DNA of 64,000 bases. Origin: Cupriavidus necator N-1 (lineage in GTDB: Bacteria > Pseudomonadota > Gammaproteobacteria > Burkholderiales > Burkholderiaceae). This document shows positions 18,954 to 29,182 of the stretch, in pieces. The stretch spans positions 3,410,001 to 3,474,000 of the forward strand of contig NC_015726.1 in the NCBI RefSeq assembly GCF_000219215.1, given 5' to 3'. The translations under genes and the position numbers were made by a program. Positions within the stretch are counted from its first letter, which is position 1. The number at the start of each line of letters is the position of its first letter. The notes below the pieces were generated by a model. It saw only the letters and a list, made by a program, of their open reading frames with translations, did not search any database and was not told where the DNA came from.

Positions 18954-19952
18954 TCAGTCCAACGAAATGTTATTGGCCTTGATGACCTTGCCCCAGTGCT
19001 CGCGGTCGGCTTCGATATAGCGGTCGATCTCGGCCTGCGTGCGCGGGGCCTGCACGACCAGTCCCAGCGCGCTGAAGGTGGAACGGAACTGCGCGTCCTT
19101 GAGCACGTGGGCAGCAGCGGCCTGCAGCCTGGCCACCGCATCGGGCGGCGTCTGCGCGGGCACGGCCAGGCCGAACCAGGTGGCGGCCTGGAAGTTGGGA
19201 TAGCCGCTTTCCGCCACGGTCGGCACGTTGGGCAGCACATCCAGCCGGGTGCGGCCGGTGACCGCCAGGGCCTTGAGCTTGCCCGCCTTGATATGCGGCA
19301 GCGAGGTGCTGACCACATCCACCATCAGCTGCACGTCGTTGGCCAGCAGCGCCGACAGCGCCGGGGCGCTGCCGTTGTAGGGCACGTGAGTGACGCTGAT
19401 GCCCAGCTCGGTCTTGAGCATTTCGGTGGCCAGCTGGAGCGCGTTGCCCAGGCCGACCGAGCCATAGTTGAGCTTGCCGCCCGCGGCCTTGGCGTAGGCC
19501 GCGAACTCGCGGATATTGCTGGCCGGGACCTTGGGGTTGGTCACCACCACCAGCGGCACCTCGGCGCCAATGCTGAAGATCCTGAAGTCCTTGGGTGGAT
19601 CGTAGTTGATCTTCTTGTACAGCATCGGGTTGAGCACCATGCTGCCGTTGGTGGCCAGCACCATGGTGTAGCCGTCTGCGGGCGCACGCGCCACGCTGGT
19701 GGTGCCGATCATGGTGGCCGCGCCGGGGCGGTTTTCCACCACCACGGTCTGGCCCAGCTGGCGCGACATGCCGTCGGCCAGCGCGCGGCCGAACTGGTCG
19801 GTTGAGCCGCCGGGCGTGTAGGGCACCACCAGCTTGATCGGGCGATCGGGATAGGCAGCCTGCGCGGCCCCGCCCCACATGGCCAGCGCGCACCCCGCGC
19901 CGGCTGCCATCGCGGCGAGCCAGGCGCGCCGTCCGCTCGGTTGGTTCTGCAT
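18954..19952 (-). CDS. Bug/TctC-type periplasmic solute-binding protein
   Basis: 332-residue tripartite tricarboxylate transporter receptor. Signal peptide with RRAWLAAMAAGAGCALAM and AQAAYPDRPIKLVVPY at the mature start, then family motifs GGSTDQFGRALAD, VVVENRPGAA, TMVLATNGS and LPNVPTVAESGYP. AGGAGGAGACGCG precedes the ATG at 19952. No membrane subunits are nearby, as is usual for the many orphan Bug proteins of Cupriavidus-type genomes. Probably co-transcribed with the upstream acyl-CoA synthetase gene, suggesting an organic-acid ligand. Confidence 0.9.
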   Translation of the reverse strand: MQNQPSGRRAWLAAMAAGAGCALAMWGGAAQAAYPDRPIKLVVPYTPGGSTDQFGRALADGMSRQLGQTVVVENRPGAATMIGTTSVARAPADGYTMVLATNGSMVLNPMLYKKINYDPPKDFRIFSIGAEVPLVVVTNPKVPASNIREFAAYAKAAGGKLNYGSVGLGNALQLATEMLKTELGISVTHVPYNGSAPALSALLANDVQLMVDVVSTSLPHIKAGKLKALAVTGRTRLDVLPNVPTVAESGYPNFQAATWFGLAVPAQTPPDAVARLQAAAAHVLKDAQFRSTFSALGLVVQAPRTQAEIDRYIEADREHWGKVIKANNISLD

Positions 19953-20004
19953 CGCGTCTCCTCCTGTTGTTATCGGTCGTGATCCATGCAGGCCGGGCGG
20001 GCGC

Positions 20005-21498
20005 TCAGACGCGGCGCTGGCGGCCTTCCCAGTATCGGTCACGCAGGCGGCGCTTGGCGAGCTTGCCGGTTTCATCGCGCGGCAGCTGCGCCTCGACCAC
20101 GATGCTGCGCGGCACCTTGAAGCCCGACAGCCGCTGGCGCAGCCAGTCGATCACCTCGGCCTCGCGGATCTCCACGCCCGGCATCGGCTGCACCATGCCC
20201 AGCAGGCGCTCGCCGTATTCGTCGTCGGGGATGCCGAACACTACGCAGTCGGCCACGCCGGGGTAGCGCACCAGCTCGTGCTCGATCTCGGCCGGGTAGA
20301 TGTTCACGCCGCCGGAGATCACCATGTCCGAGGCGCGGTCGCAGATAAACAGGTAGCCGTCGGCATCGACATAGCCCATGTCGCCCAGCGTCACCAGCCC
20401 GTCGCGGTCGATGGCGGCGCGCGCGGCGTCGTTGTTGCGGTAGCTGAAGTCGGGATAGGCGGGCTGGCGCACGTAGACCAGGCCGACTTCGCCCGGCGCG
20501 CACTGGCGGCCGTTCTCGTCGAGGATGCGCAGCTGCGCGTCATCGACCGGCTTGCCGGCGGTCCCCGGGCGCGCGGCGGCATCGGCCGGCGTGGCCACGG
20601 TGATCATGCCGGCTTCGCTGGAGGCGTAGGTCTCATGGATGACCGGGCCCAGCCATTCCAGCATCGCGCGCTTCACGTCGGGCGAGCACGGCGAGCCGGT
20701 GGAGGCAACGAAGCGGATCGATGACAGGTCGTACTTGGCGCGCACCTCGGGCGGCAGCTTGAGCAGGCGCACGTACATGATCGGCACCAGGTAGAGCACG
20801 TCGATGCGGTGCTTCTCCACCAGCGCCAGCACCTGCTCGGCATCAAAGCGCGGCGTGAGCACCAGGCGTTCGGCCATCTGCAGCGCGTTCTGGATAAACG
20901 AGCCCGGCGCGCTGTGGTACAGCGGCGCCGACATCAGCGTGCGGCAGCCCGGCTCGATACCGTAGGTCTGCCGCACCACCGAGCGCATGCGCGCGAGCTG
21001 TTCCTCCAGCCGGTCCAGCGGCAGCGCCTGGCGCACCACGCCCTTGGGCCGGCCGGTGGTGCCGGAGGTGTAGGCCATATGACCGCGCGGTGCCACGCGC
21101 GGGCCGTCGTAGGCCGGCTGCTGCGCCAGCCAGCTTTCATAGTCGATGGCGCCTTGCGCGGGGCGGCCCACCGCCAGCACCGTCATGCCGGCCGGCACGG
21201 CGTCGCGCACGGCGGGCAGCAGGTCGGCCTGCACCAGCAGCACCCTGGCGCCGCTGTCGGTCAGCAGGAAGCGCACTTCCTCGGCGGTGAAGTGCCAGTT
21301 GATCGGGCAGTAGTAGCAGCCGGCGGTGCGGCAGGCATGGACCACGTCGGCATAGGCCGGATCGTTGCGCAGCAGCACGGCGACCACGTCGCCCTCCTGC
21401 ACGCCCAGCGCGCGCAGGCCGCCGGCCAGGCGGGCGCCGCGCGCCAGCAGTTCTTCGCCGCTGCGGTGCATGTCTTCAAACCAGAGGTCCGTGGCCAT
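20005..21498 (-). CDS. AMP-dependent acyl-CoA synthetase
   Basis: 497-residue adenylate-forming enzyme that activates a carboxylic acid to its CoA thioester. Core motifs: P-loop YTSGTTGRPKGV, the A5-type YASSEAG, the A7 block TLGDMGYVDADGYLFICDRASDMVISGG and the C-terminal lysine in DETGKLAKRRLRDRYW. ATG at 21498 follows AGGAGACAACGG. It precedes the Bug protein gene and is divergent from a LysR regulator, so these three probably form an organic-acid use unit; the substrate is unknown. Confidence 0.92.
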   Translation of the reverse strand: MATDLWFEDMHRSGEELLARGARLAGGLRALGVQEGDVVAVLLRNDPAYADVVHACRTAGCYYCPINWHFTAEEVRFLLTDSGARVLLVQADLLPAVRDAVPAGMTVLAVGRPAQGAIDYESWLAQQPAYDGPRVAPRGHMAYTSGTTGRPKGVVRQALPLDRLEEQLARMRSVVRQTYGIEPGCRTLMSAPLYHSAPGSFIQNALQMAERLVLTPRFDAEQVLALVEKHRIDVLYLVPIMYVRLLKLPPEVRAKYDLSSIRFVASTGSPCSPDVKRAMLEWLGPVIHETYASSEAGMITVATPADAAARPGTAGKPVDDAQLRILDENGRQCAPGEVGLVYVRQPAYPDFSYRNNDAARAAIDRDGLVTLGDMGYVDADGYLFICDRASDMVISGGVNIYPAEIEHELVRYPGVADCVVFGIPDDEYGERLLGMVQPMPGVEIREAEVIDWLRQRLSGFKVPRSIVVEAQLPRDETGKLAKRRLRDRYWEGRQRRV

Positions 21499-21625
21499 CC
21501 GTTGTCTCCTGTATGCGATCCGTTCTGTCAGCCGACCACTGTATCGGCGTAGCCGTGGATCGACAATCACGCGCATCGGAATCACAATGTTGCACCAGAC
21601 GCGACAATCCTGCAGGCAATCCCCG

Positions 21626-22540
21626 ATGGACCTCAACCTGATCCAGGCCTTTGTCGACATCGTCGATGCGGGCAACCTGGCCGAAGCCGGCCGGCGCCGC
21701 GGCGTGACGCGCTCACAGGTCAGCCGCCAGCTGCGTGAGCTGGAGCACCAGGCCGGCGCCCAGCTGCTGCGCCGGACCACGCGCCGGCTGGAACTGACCG
21801 GGCCCGGCCATGCGCTGTACCAGCACGGCGTGCGCATCCTGCAGGAAGTGGCCTCGGCGCAGGCCGAGATCGACAGCCTGGGACAGACCCTGCGTGGCCA
21901 TGTGCGCGTGAGCGTGCCTACCGGGCTGGGCGATGCCTATATCGCGCCGCTGCTGCTGCAGTTTGCGCAGAAGCACCCCGGCATCACGCTGCGCGTGTTC
22001 TTCGCCAACCGCGTCAACGACCTGATCGCGGCCGAGATCGATGTCGCGCTGAAGGTCACTTCGGCGCCACCGCTGGATCATGTGGCGCGTGAAATCTGCG
22101 ACATCCGCTGGCAACTGTATGCATCGCCGGAATACCTCGCAGGCATCCCGCCGGTACAAGTGCCGCCGGACCTGACCGGCTGCAACTTCCTGTGCCCGCC
22201 GTACCCGCCGCGGCAGTTCCCGCTGTCGCTCTACCGCGACGGGCAGCGCGTGGACGTGGCGCTGACGCCAAAGCTGCAGTCCGAAAACTTCCTGTTCCTG
22301 GCGCGCGCCGTGCGCGAGGGCCACGGGATCGGCATGCTGCCGGTCTACATCGGCTGGGAGGAAGTGCGCACCGGCCGGCTGGTGCCGGTGCTGCCCGACT
22401 GGCGCCCGGAGGGGCTGGGCAACAAGCTCTTCATCATCACCACGCCCAACCTGCACCCGTCGATGGCCACCCGCGCGCTGATCGGGTTCCTGCGCGAGGA
22501 ACTGGACAAGCTTGAGGTGTTCCGCGACGCGGTGGCGTAG
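21626..22540 (+). CDS. LysR-family transcriptional regulator
   Basis: 304-residue regulator. The N-terminal HTH (FVDIVDAGNLAEAGRRRGVTRSQVSRQLRELE) is followed by a LysR substrate-binding domain (GHVRVSVPTGLGDAYIAPLL and later AREGHGIGMLPVYIG-type segments). It is divergent from the acyl-CoA synthetase gene with 127 bp between them, the classic LysR layout, and is likely its regulator. The exact start could be a few codons different. Confidence 0.93.
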   Translation: MDLNLIQAFVDIVDAGNLAEAGRRRGVTRSQVSRQLRELEHQAGAQLLRRTTRRLELTGPGHALYQHGVRILQEVASAQAEIDSLGQTLRGHVRVSVPTGLGDAYIAPLLLQFAQKHPGITLRVFFANRVNDLIAAEIDVALKVTSAPPLDHVAREICDIRWQLYASPEYLAGIPPVQVPPDLTGCNFLCPPYPPRQFPLSLYRDGQRVDVALTPKLQSENFLFLARAVREGHGIGMLPVYIGWEEVRTGRLVPVLPDWRPEGLGNKLFIITTPNLHPSMATRALIGFLREELDKLEVFRDAVA

Positions 22541-22677
22541 CCGGCACCACTGGCCGGTAAACGAACGCTTTCCGGACCCAGGGTCGCAGCCCGCCCTGCA
22601 AACTTTCGTTTTGCAAGCTATTCTCCAGAAAACTTGCACTTTGCAAGTAAGCCGACAGGACCAGAACGGCGGAGACC

Positions 22678-23193
22678 ATGCCCCCTACCGATTTCACCTC
22701 GATGCCCTGCCCCGTGGCCCGCTCCATGGCCGTGCTGGGCGAACGTTGGGCCATCCTTGTGCTGCGCGAGGCCTTCTACGGCAGCACGCGCTTCGACGAG
22801 TTCGAACGCAACCTTGGCATCGCCCCCAACATCCTCAGCGCGCGCCTGAAGACGCTGGTGGCGCACGGGCTGCTGGCCCGCGTCACGCCCGAGGGCGGCG
22901 CTCGCCACGTCTACCAGCTGACCGACAAGGGTCGCGACTTCTTCCCGGCCTATGTCGCGCTCAAGGCCTGGGCCGACCGCTGGATGATCGATGAAAAAGG
23001 TCCGCTGACGCTGCTGCAGGACCGCCGCACCGGCGCCGAGATTGCCGAGCCGGCGCTGGCGCGCGCCGACGGCAGCGCGATCACGCTGGACGACGTGCGC
23101 GTCTTGCCCGGCCCGGGCGCCGGCCGCTTCCTGCGGCAGCGCTTTGGGGAGGCCGAGACCGCTGGCGAGCAAGGGGAGGCCCGCCATGACTGA
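22678..23193 (+). CDS. HxlR-family transcriptional regulator
   Basis: 171-residue winged-HTH protein. Typical features: the early cysteine in SMPCPVARSMAVLGERWAILVLREAFYG, then TRFDEFERNLGIAPNILSARLKTLVAHGLL and the wing region HVYQLTDKGRDFFP. The Cys near the N-terminus often senses electrophiles in this family. The MATE exporter gene overlaps its end by 8 bp, so it likely controls that exporter. The upstream gap contains two TTTTGCAAG or TTTGCAAG sites (about 22609-22617 and 22639-22647) that could be operator half-sites. Confidence 0.92.
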   Translation: MPPTDFTSMPCPVARSMAVLGERWAILVLREAFYGSTRFDEFERNLGIAPNILSARLKTLVAHGLLARVTPEGGARHVYQLTDKGRDFFPAYVALKAWADRWMIDEKGPLTLLQDRRTGAEIAEPALARADGSAITLDDVRVLPGPGAGRFLRQRFGEAETAGEQGEARHD

Positions 23194-24544
23194 CACGCGC
23201 GCATTGCCTGCGAGCGCCCTGCCCGCCGAGGCGGTGCCGGCCACTGAAATTGCGCGCCGCATCGGCAAGCTGGCCGGGCCGACCGCGCTGATCGCCGTGC
23301 TGCAGGCCTCGGCCCAGCTGATCGAAACCTGGCTGGCCGCGCGCCAGGGCACGGCGGCGCTGGCCGGCTGGGCGGTGGTGCTGCCGTTTGCGCTGCTGCT
23401 GCAGCAGATGTCGACCGGGGCCATGGGCGGCGGCGTGGTCGCGGCCATCGCCCGCGCGCTCGGCGCCAACAAGCGCGAGGAAGCGTCATCGCTGGTGATG
23501 CACGCGCTGCTGATCGCAGTGACCGCCGGACTGGCCTTTGCGGTGGTGCTGGCGGGCTTCCCGCGCGGCGTGCTGGGCGCGGTGGCCGGCGCCACGGCGG
23601 CGGAGGCCGCTGCCAACTATGCGATCTGGCTGTTCGGTGCCGGCGCGATTCCGGCGTGGCTGGCCAATACGCTGGCCTCGGTGCTGCGCGGCGGCGGCCG
23701 CCATGCGCTGGCCGCACGCGTGCTGGCGCTGATGTGGATCGCCTTCCCGGTGCTGTCGTGGCTGCTGGCCGAGCCCGCCGGCATGGGGCTGGCCGGCATC
23801 GGCGCCGCGCTGGCGGCGGTGTCGTGGGCCGCGGCGCTGGCCATGGCGATCGTGGTGGCGCGCGGCGGCGCTGGCTTCGTGCCAGTGCTGCGGGTACGGC
23901 CGTCGTGGGAGTTGTTCGCGCGCATCCTGTCGGTGGGGCTGGTGGCATGCGCGCTGGCCTCGGTGGCCAACCTGACCACCATCCTGGTCACCGCGCAACT
24001 GCGCCACCACGGCACCGCGGCAGTGGCGGCCTATGGCATCTCGGCGCGGCTGGAATTCCTGATGATCCCGCTGGCCTTTGGCGTGGGCTCGGCGCTGACC
24101 GCGCTGGTCGGCCGCGCCGTGGGCGCAGGCGACTGGCATACCGCGCGCCGCACGGCATGGGTCGGCGCGTTCCTGGCGCTGGTCATCGCCGGCACCGCCG
24201 GCATTGCCGTGGGCCTGGCGCCGGTGCGCTTTGCCAGCCTGTTCACCCATGACGCCGAAGTGATCGCCATCGCCGCGCGCGCCCTGTCATGGGTAGGGCC
24301 GGCCTTCGGCGGCTTCGGCCTGGGGATGGCGCTGTACTTTGCCTCGATGGGCGCAGGCCGCATGCGCTGGCCGGTGGCCGCGGGGCTGTGCCGGATCGCG
24401 CTGGCGGTAGGCGGCGGCTGGCTGCTGGCCAACGTGTTCGGGATGGGGCTGGACGGACACTTCCTGGGGGTGGCGCTGGGGATTACGGCCTATGGCGTGG
24501 TCACGGCACTGGGGGTGCGGCAAGGGGAATGGTCGGCGCGGTAA
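23186..24544 (+). CDS. MATE-family efflux transporter
   Basis: 452-residue integral membrane protein with about twelve predicted helices in two repeats (GKLAGPTALIAVLQASAQLIETW in the first, SVGLVACALASVANLTTILVTAQL in the second), consistent with cation/drug antiporters of the MATE/MatE family. The ATG at 23186 overlaps the HxlR gene and has AAGGGGAGG before it. Regulated with, and probably by, the HxlR protein. The substrate is not predictable. Confidence 0.88.
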   Translation: MTDTRALPASALPAEAVPATEIARRIGKLAGPTALIAVLQASAQLIETWLAARQGTAALAGWAVVLPFALLLQQMSTGAMGGGVVAAIARALGANKREEASSLVMHALLIAVTAGLAFAVVLAGFPRGVLGAVAGATAAEAAANYAIWLFGAGAIPAWLANTLASVLRGGGRHALAARVLALMWIAFPVLSWLLAEPAGMGLAGIGAALAAVSWAAALAMAIVVARGGAGFVPVLRVRPSWELFARILSVGLVACALASVANLTTILVTAQLRHHGTAAVAAYGISARLEFLMIPLAFGVGSALTALVGRAVGAGDWHTARRTAWVGAFLALVIAGTAGIAVGLAPVRFASLFTHDAEVIAIAARALSWVGPAFGGFGLGMALYFASMGAGRMRWPVAAGLCRIALAVGGGWLLANVFGMGLDGHFLGVALGITAYGVVTALGVRQGEWSAR

Positions 24545-24551
24545 GTGCCAT

Positions 24552-24573
24552 GCGGCTGGCAGGCGCCAGCCGC
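24552..24573. terminator. Hairpin between MATE and outer-membrane factor genes
   Basis: Arms GCGGCTGGC (24552-24560) and GCCAGCCGC (24565-24573) with a 4-nt loop, between convergent stop codons; no T tract. Confidence 0.5.
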
Positions 24574-24578
24574 CCCTG

Positions 24579-26027
24579 CTACCGCCTCAACACCTTCGCA
24601 TCCCCCTGCATCCCCGCATCGCGCACATCCTGCGGCACCGACGGCCAGCCGCCGCCGAGCGACTTGTACAACGCCGCAGTGCCGGTCAGCACGTCCACCT
24701 GCCCCTGCACCGCCGACAGCTGCGCGGCGAACAGCTTCTCCTGCGCCGTGGTCACCTCCAGGTAGCTGGAATAGCCGCCTTCGTAGCGCGCGCTCGACTG
24801 GTCGGCATAGATCACCAGGCTCTTCTCCTGCTGGCGCAGGCTCACCAGGCGGTTGCGTGTCTCGATGCCGTTGGAAAGGGCACTGTTGACGTCGGCCAGC
24901 GCCGCCAGCACGGTGCCCTGGTAGGCCAGCATGGCCTGCTCGCGCTGTGCCGATGCGGTCTGCACCTGGCCGCGGATGGCGCCGCCCTGGAAGATCGGCT
25001 GGGTCAGCCCCGCGCCGAAGCCCCATACCTGCGAGGCGCTGTGCCACAGCCCCGCCGGCGAGCTGGCGATGGCGCCGAACAGGCCACTCAGGTTGACGGC
25101 CGGCAGGTAGAGAGCCTGTGCCGCGCCCAGCTGCGCGTTGGCGGCAATGGCGGACTGCTCGGCCTGCAGCACGTCCGGCCGGCGCGACAGCAGCGCGGCT
25201 GGCAGGTCCGCACCCACCGGCGGCGGCTGCAGTTCATTGACCGGCTTGCCGCGCTCGATCGGCCCCGGCTCGCGGCCCAGCAGCACCGACAGCGCGTTCT
25301 CGGTCTGCGCGATGCCGCTGCGCAGCACCGGGATCGTCGCCTCGGTCACATAGAAATCGTTCTCTGCCTGCGACAGCTCAACCTGTGAGATGACCCCGCC
25401 CTCATAGCGCTGCCGGAAGATATCCAGCCCAGCCCCGCGCGCCTTCAGCGTCTGCTGCGCGATCTCCAGCTGCGCGTCCAGCCCGCGCAGCGTGGCATAG
25501 CCCTGCACCACCGATGCCGCCAGTGACAGCACCACGCCACGGCGCGCGTACTCGGCGTTCCACAGGCTGGCCTCGGCGGACTCGGCCTGGCGCCGGATGC
25601 GGCCCCACAGGTCGATCTCCCAGCTGGCATTGGCGAGCAGCTGGTAGGAATTGCGCGGGCCATCGAGCGACGCGAACGGCGTGCCGTTGAAGGTGCCGGC
25701 GCGCTGGCGCGTGGCCGCCGCCGACAGGTTCACCTGGGGGAAGAATCCCGAGCGCACCACCATCAGCTGGCCGCGGAACTCATCGATGCGGGCCGCGGCA
25801 ATGCGCACGTCGTAGCTGTTGCGCAGCGCCGTCTCGACCAGCGTGTTCAGCACCGGGTCGTCGAAGCTGTCCCACCAGGCGCTGTCCGCGGCAACGGACA
25901 GCACGCCGGTGTCGATGCGGTACTCGGCCGGCTCGGGCGTGGCCGGGCGCTCGTAGTTGGGGCCGATGGCGCAGCCGCCCAGCGCCGCGGCCAGGCAGGC
26001 ACCGGCCAGCCGGTGGCGTGCGCTCAT
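24579..26027 (-). CDS. RND efflux outer-membrane factor (NodT/OprM type)
   Basis: 482-residue outer-membrane lipoprotein forming the exit duct of a tripartite pump. Signal with lipobox (AALGGCAIGPNYERP), then two repeats of the outer membrane efflux fold; typical segments are YQLLANASWEIDLWGRIRR, QRYEGGVISQVELSQAEND and ARYEGGYSSYLEVTTAQEKL. ATG at 26027 overlaps the pump gene stop by 4 bases. Last gene of the adaptor-pump-duct operon. Confidence 0.93.
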   Translation of the reverse strand: MSARHRLAGACLAAALGGCAIGPNYERPATPEPAEYRIDTGVLSVAADSAWWDSFDDPVLNTLVETALRNSYDVRIAAARIDEFRGQLMVVRSGFFPQVNLSAAATRQRAGTFNGTPFASLDGPRNSYQLLANASWEIDLWGRIRRQAESAEASLWNAEYARRGVVLSLAASVVQGYATLRGLDAQLEIAQQTLKARGAGLDIFRQRYEGGVISQVELSQAENDFYVTEATIPVLRSGIAQTENALSVLLGREPGPIERGKPVNELQPPPVGADLPAALLSRRPDVLQAEQSAIAANAQLGAAQALYLPAVNLSGLFGAIASSPAGLWHSASQVWGFGAGLTQPIFQGGAIRGQVQTASAQREQAMLAYQGTVLAALADVNSALSNGIETRNRLVSLRQQEKSLVIYADQSSARYEGGYSSYLEVTTAQEKLFAAQLSAVQGQVDVLTGTAALYKSLGGGWPSVPQDVRDAGMQGDAKVLRR

Positions 26028-29000
26028 GACGGTTCTCCGGCCGGTGGCGTGGTGGGCGCGGCCCCGGCCTTGGGCTTCGGCTTGCGCTCGGACATCACCT
26101 CCAGCCCCCAGAAGAACATCGGGATGAAGAACAGCGCAATCACCGTGGCGCCGAGCATCCCGCCGATCACGCCGGTGCCCAGCGACTGTCGGCTGGCCGC
26201 CGACGCGCCGCTTGCGATCGCCAGCGGCACGCAGCCGAGGATAAAGGCGAGCGAGGTCATGATGATCGGGCGCAGGCGCAGCTTGGCCGCATGCAAGGCG
26301 GCATCGTAGGCACTGAGGCCTTCCTTGTGCCGGATTTCCACCGCGAACTCGAAGATCAGGATGGCATTCTTCGCCGCCAGCGCAATCAGCACCGTCAGCC
26401 CGATCTGGAAGTAGACGTCGTTCTGCATGCCGCGCAACAGGATGGCAACCAGTGCACCGAACAGCGCGAACGGTACCGCCAGCAGGACACCGAACGGCAG
26501 CGACCATTTTTCGTACTGCGCCGCGAGGATCAGGAACACCATCAGCAAGGCAAAGGCAAAGACCATCGCTGCCGTCGATCCGGCGGTCTTCTCCTCGTAC
26601 GCCTGTCCGCTCCAGGCAAAACTGTAGCCCTGGCCAAGCACTTCCCGCGCCACGTCCTCCATGGCCGCAAGCGCCTGGCCAGAGCTGTAGCCTGGCGCGG
26701 CATCGCCCATGATCTTGGCGGCCGGGAAATTGTTGAAGCGGGTCATGATATCGGCGCCCGGGACATACCGGGATGTCGTCACCGCCTTGATCGGCACCAT
26801 TTCGCCGTTGCCGTTGCGCACGTAGACCTTGTCGAGATCCTCCGGACGCGAGCGGTAGTCGGCCTCGGCCTGCAGGATCACCTGGAACAGCCGGCTGTTC
26901 TTCGGGAACTGGCTGACGAAAAGCGAACCGAACATGGTCTGCAGCGCAGAATAGACCTGTTCGACGGGCACGCCCTGGGTTTCGGAGCGTTCGCGATCCA
27001 CCTCCACCAGCAACTGGCGCGAGCGCGTGTTGATGGTGGAATTGATCCCGGTCAGCTCTGGCCGCTGCCGCGCCTTGGCGATAAAGGCATGCACCCGCTC
27101 CTCCAGTTGCTGGTAGGTGCCGTCCGCCGTGCTCTGGAGCCAGAACTCAAAACCACCGGTCGTTCCCAGGCCCGGGATCGAGGGCGGGTTGATCGGAATG
27201 GTCACACCGTCCTGGTAGCTCGCAAACTCCTTCTTCGCCTTGGCGATCAGATCCGCCGCGCTCTCGCCCTCCTTGCGGTCATGGAAGCCCTTCAGCGTGA
27301 TGAACAAGGTGGAAGCATTGGCCTTGTTCTGCGAATCGATCAGGCTGTACCCGTCCACGGACGCCACCGAGCTGACGCCGGGCTGCTTGGCGTACCAGGC
27401 CTCGGCACGGGAGGAGAGATTGCCGGTGCGGTCCAGGCTGGCCGCATCCGGCATCACCACGGCACCGAACAGATAGCCCTGGTCCTCCACCGGCAGGAAC
27501 GACGACGGTATCCGCACGAACATCAGCACGCTCACCCCGATCATGACAAGGATGATGACGATGGAGATCACCGTCCGCCTGATCACGAGCTGCAGCGACT
27601 TGTCGTACCCCTGGATCATGCGATCGAACGAATTGTTGAACCACTGGAAGAAGCGGTTCTTCTTGTGCTCGCCGGGCTTGAGCAGGATTGCCGCAAGCGC
27701 CGGCGACAGTGTCAGTGCCACCACCCCGGACAGCACCACCGACACCGCGATGGTGACGGCAAACTGCTTGTAGAGCTGGCCGGTAATGCCGGACAGGAAC
27801 GCCACCGGGATGAATACCGCCAGCAGCACCAGCACGATCGCAACCACGGGGCCGCTCACCTCGTCCATGGCACGCTTGGCCGCCTCCTTTGGCGGCAGCT
27901 TGAACTCCACCATGTTGCGCTCGACGTTCTCGATCACCACGATCGCGTCGTCAACCACAATGCCGATGGCCAGCACCATCCCGAACAAGGTCAGCATGTT
28001 GACCGAGAAGCCGAACATGCTCATGCCGACGAAGGCGCCGATGATCGACACCGGCACGGCAAGGATCGGCACGATGGTTGCGCGCAGGCTCTGCAGGAAC
28101 AGGTAGACGACCAGAATCACGAGGATCACCGCATCGCGCAGCGTGTGCACCACCTCGTTGATCGATTCGTTCACAAACTCGGTGGTGTCGAGCGCGACCT
28201 CATATTCCAGCCCCGGCGGGAACGACTTCTTCAGTTCCGCCAGCGTGCTGCGCACCTGCTTGGCCACGTCCAGCGCATTGGCGCCCGGCTGCTGGTAGAC
28301 CGCCAGCAGCGTGGCGGTCTTGCCCTTGTAGCGGCTGCGCAGCGAATAGTCCTTGATGCCTAGCTCGGCCCTGCCGATGTCCTTGAGCCGCACCAGCGCG
28401 GCGTCGCCCGACTGCGCGCGCAGGATCATGTTCTCGAACTCGGCGGGCTCGGTCATCTGGCCCTTGGTCGCAATCGGGAACGTCTGCAGGACTGTGCCCG
28501 TGGTCGGCGACTGCCCGATACGGCCGGCGGAGAACTGCTGGTTCTGCGCGCTGACAGCGTTCTTGACGTCTTCCGTGGTAATGCCCAGCGACGCCATCCG
28601 GTCCGGCCGCAGCCAGATCCGCATGGCGTAGTCCGGATTGCCGAAGATCGCCGACTGGTTGGCGCCGGGAATGCGCTTGAGCGCATCCAGCACATAGATG
28701 TTGGCGTAGTTGCCGACGAAGGTCTGGTCGTAGCTGTTGTCCGGCGAGAAGATGGCGATCACCATCATGAACGCGGACGAGCGCTTCTGCACGGAAACCC
28801 CCTGGGCCGTGACCGCTTCAGGCAGGGTCGGCAGCGCCAGGTTGACGCGGTTCTGCACGTCTACCTGCGCCAGTTGCGGATCGGTTCCGATCTCGAAATA
28901 CACCGTCAAGGTCAGGTCACCCGTCGAGGAACTCGTCGAGTTCATGTACATCATCCGGTCCGCGCCGTTGACCTGCTGCTCGATCGGCGCCGCGACGTTC

Positions 29001-29182
29001 TGCGCGACCACTTCCGCGCTGGCTCCGGGGTATCGAGTCGTCACCGTGATCGACGGCGGCGTGACGTCCGGGAACTGGGCAATCGGCAGTTTGGTCAGCG
29101 CGACCAGGCCACCCACCACGATGATGATCGACAGAACCGACGCAAAGATGGGCCGGTCGATAAAGAAGTGGGCAAGCTTCAT
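26024..29182 (-). CDS. RND multidrug efflux pump, HAE1 family inner-membrane subunit
   Basis: 1052-residue proton-driven pump of the AcrB/MexB type. N-terminal FFIDRPIFASVLSIIIVVGGL, the twelve-helix layout with two large periplasmic loops, the proton-relay region GIVVDDAIVVIENVERNM with the paired aspartates in helix 4, and the late GTGVIGGMLGATVIALFFIPMFF helix are all present. It overlaps the adaptor and the outer-membrane factor genes by 4 bases each. Its substrates cannot be read from the sequence. Confidence 0.96.
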   Translation of the reverse strand: MKLAHFFIDRPIFASVLSIIIVVGGLVALTKLPIAQFPDVTPPSITVTTRYPGASAEVVAQNVAAPIEQQVNGADRMMYMNSTSSSTGDLTLTVYFEIGTDPQLAQVDVQNRVNLALPTLPEAVTAQGVSVQKRSSAFMMVIAIFSPDNSYDQTFVGNYANIYVLDALKRIPGANQSAIFGNPDYAMRIWLRPDRMASLGITTEDVKNAVSAQNQQFSAGRIGQSPTTGTVLQTFPIATKGQMTEPAEFENMILRAQSGDAALVRLKDIGRAELGIKDYSLRSRYKGKTATLLAVYQQPGANALDVAKQVRSTLAELKKSFPPGLEYEVALDTTEFVNESINEVVHTLRDAVILVILVVYLFLQSLRATIVPILAVPVSIIGAFVGMSMFGFSVNMLTLFGMVLAIGIVVDDAIVVIENVERNMVEFKLPPKEAAKRAMDEVSGPVVAIVLVLLAVFIPVAFLSGITGQLYKQFAVTIAVSVVLSGVVALTLSPALAAILLKPGEHKKNRFFQWFNNSFDRMIQGYDKSLQLVIRRTVISIVIILVMIGVSVLMFVRIPSSFLPVEDQGYLFGAVVMPDAASLDRTGNLSSRAEAWYAKQPGVSSVASVDGYSLIDSQNKANASTLFITLKGFHDRKEGESAADLIAKAKKEFASYQDGVTIPINPPSIPGLGTTGGFEFWLQSTADGTYQQLEERVHAFIAKARQRPELTGINSTINTRSRQLLVEVDRERSETQGVPVEQVYSALQTMFGSLFVSQFPKNSRLFQVILQAEADYRSRPEDLDKVYVRNGNGEMVPIKAVTTSRYVPGADIMTRFNNFPAAKIMGDAAPGYSSGQALAAMEDVAREVLGQGYSFAWSGQAYEEKTAGSTAAMVFAFALLMVFLILAAQYEKWSLPFGVLLAVPFALFGALVAILLRGMQNDVYFQIGLTVLIALAAKNAILIFEFAVEIRHKEGLSAYDAALHAAKLRLRPIIMTSLAFILGCVPLAIASGASAASRQSLGTGVIGGMLGATVIALFFIPMFFWGLEVMSERKPKPKAGAAPTTPPAGEPS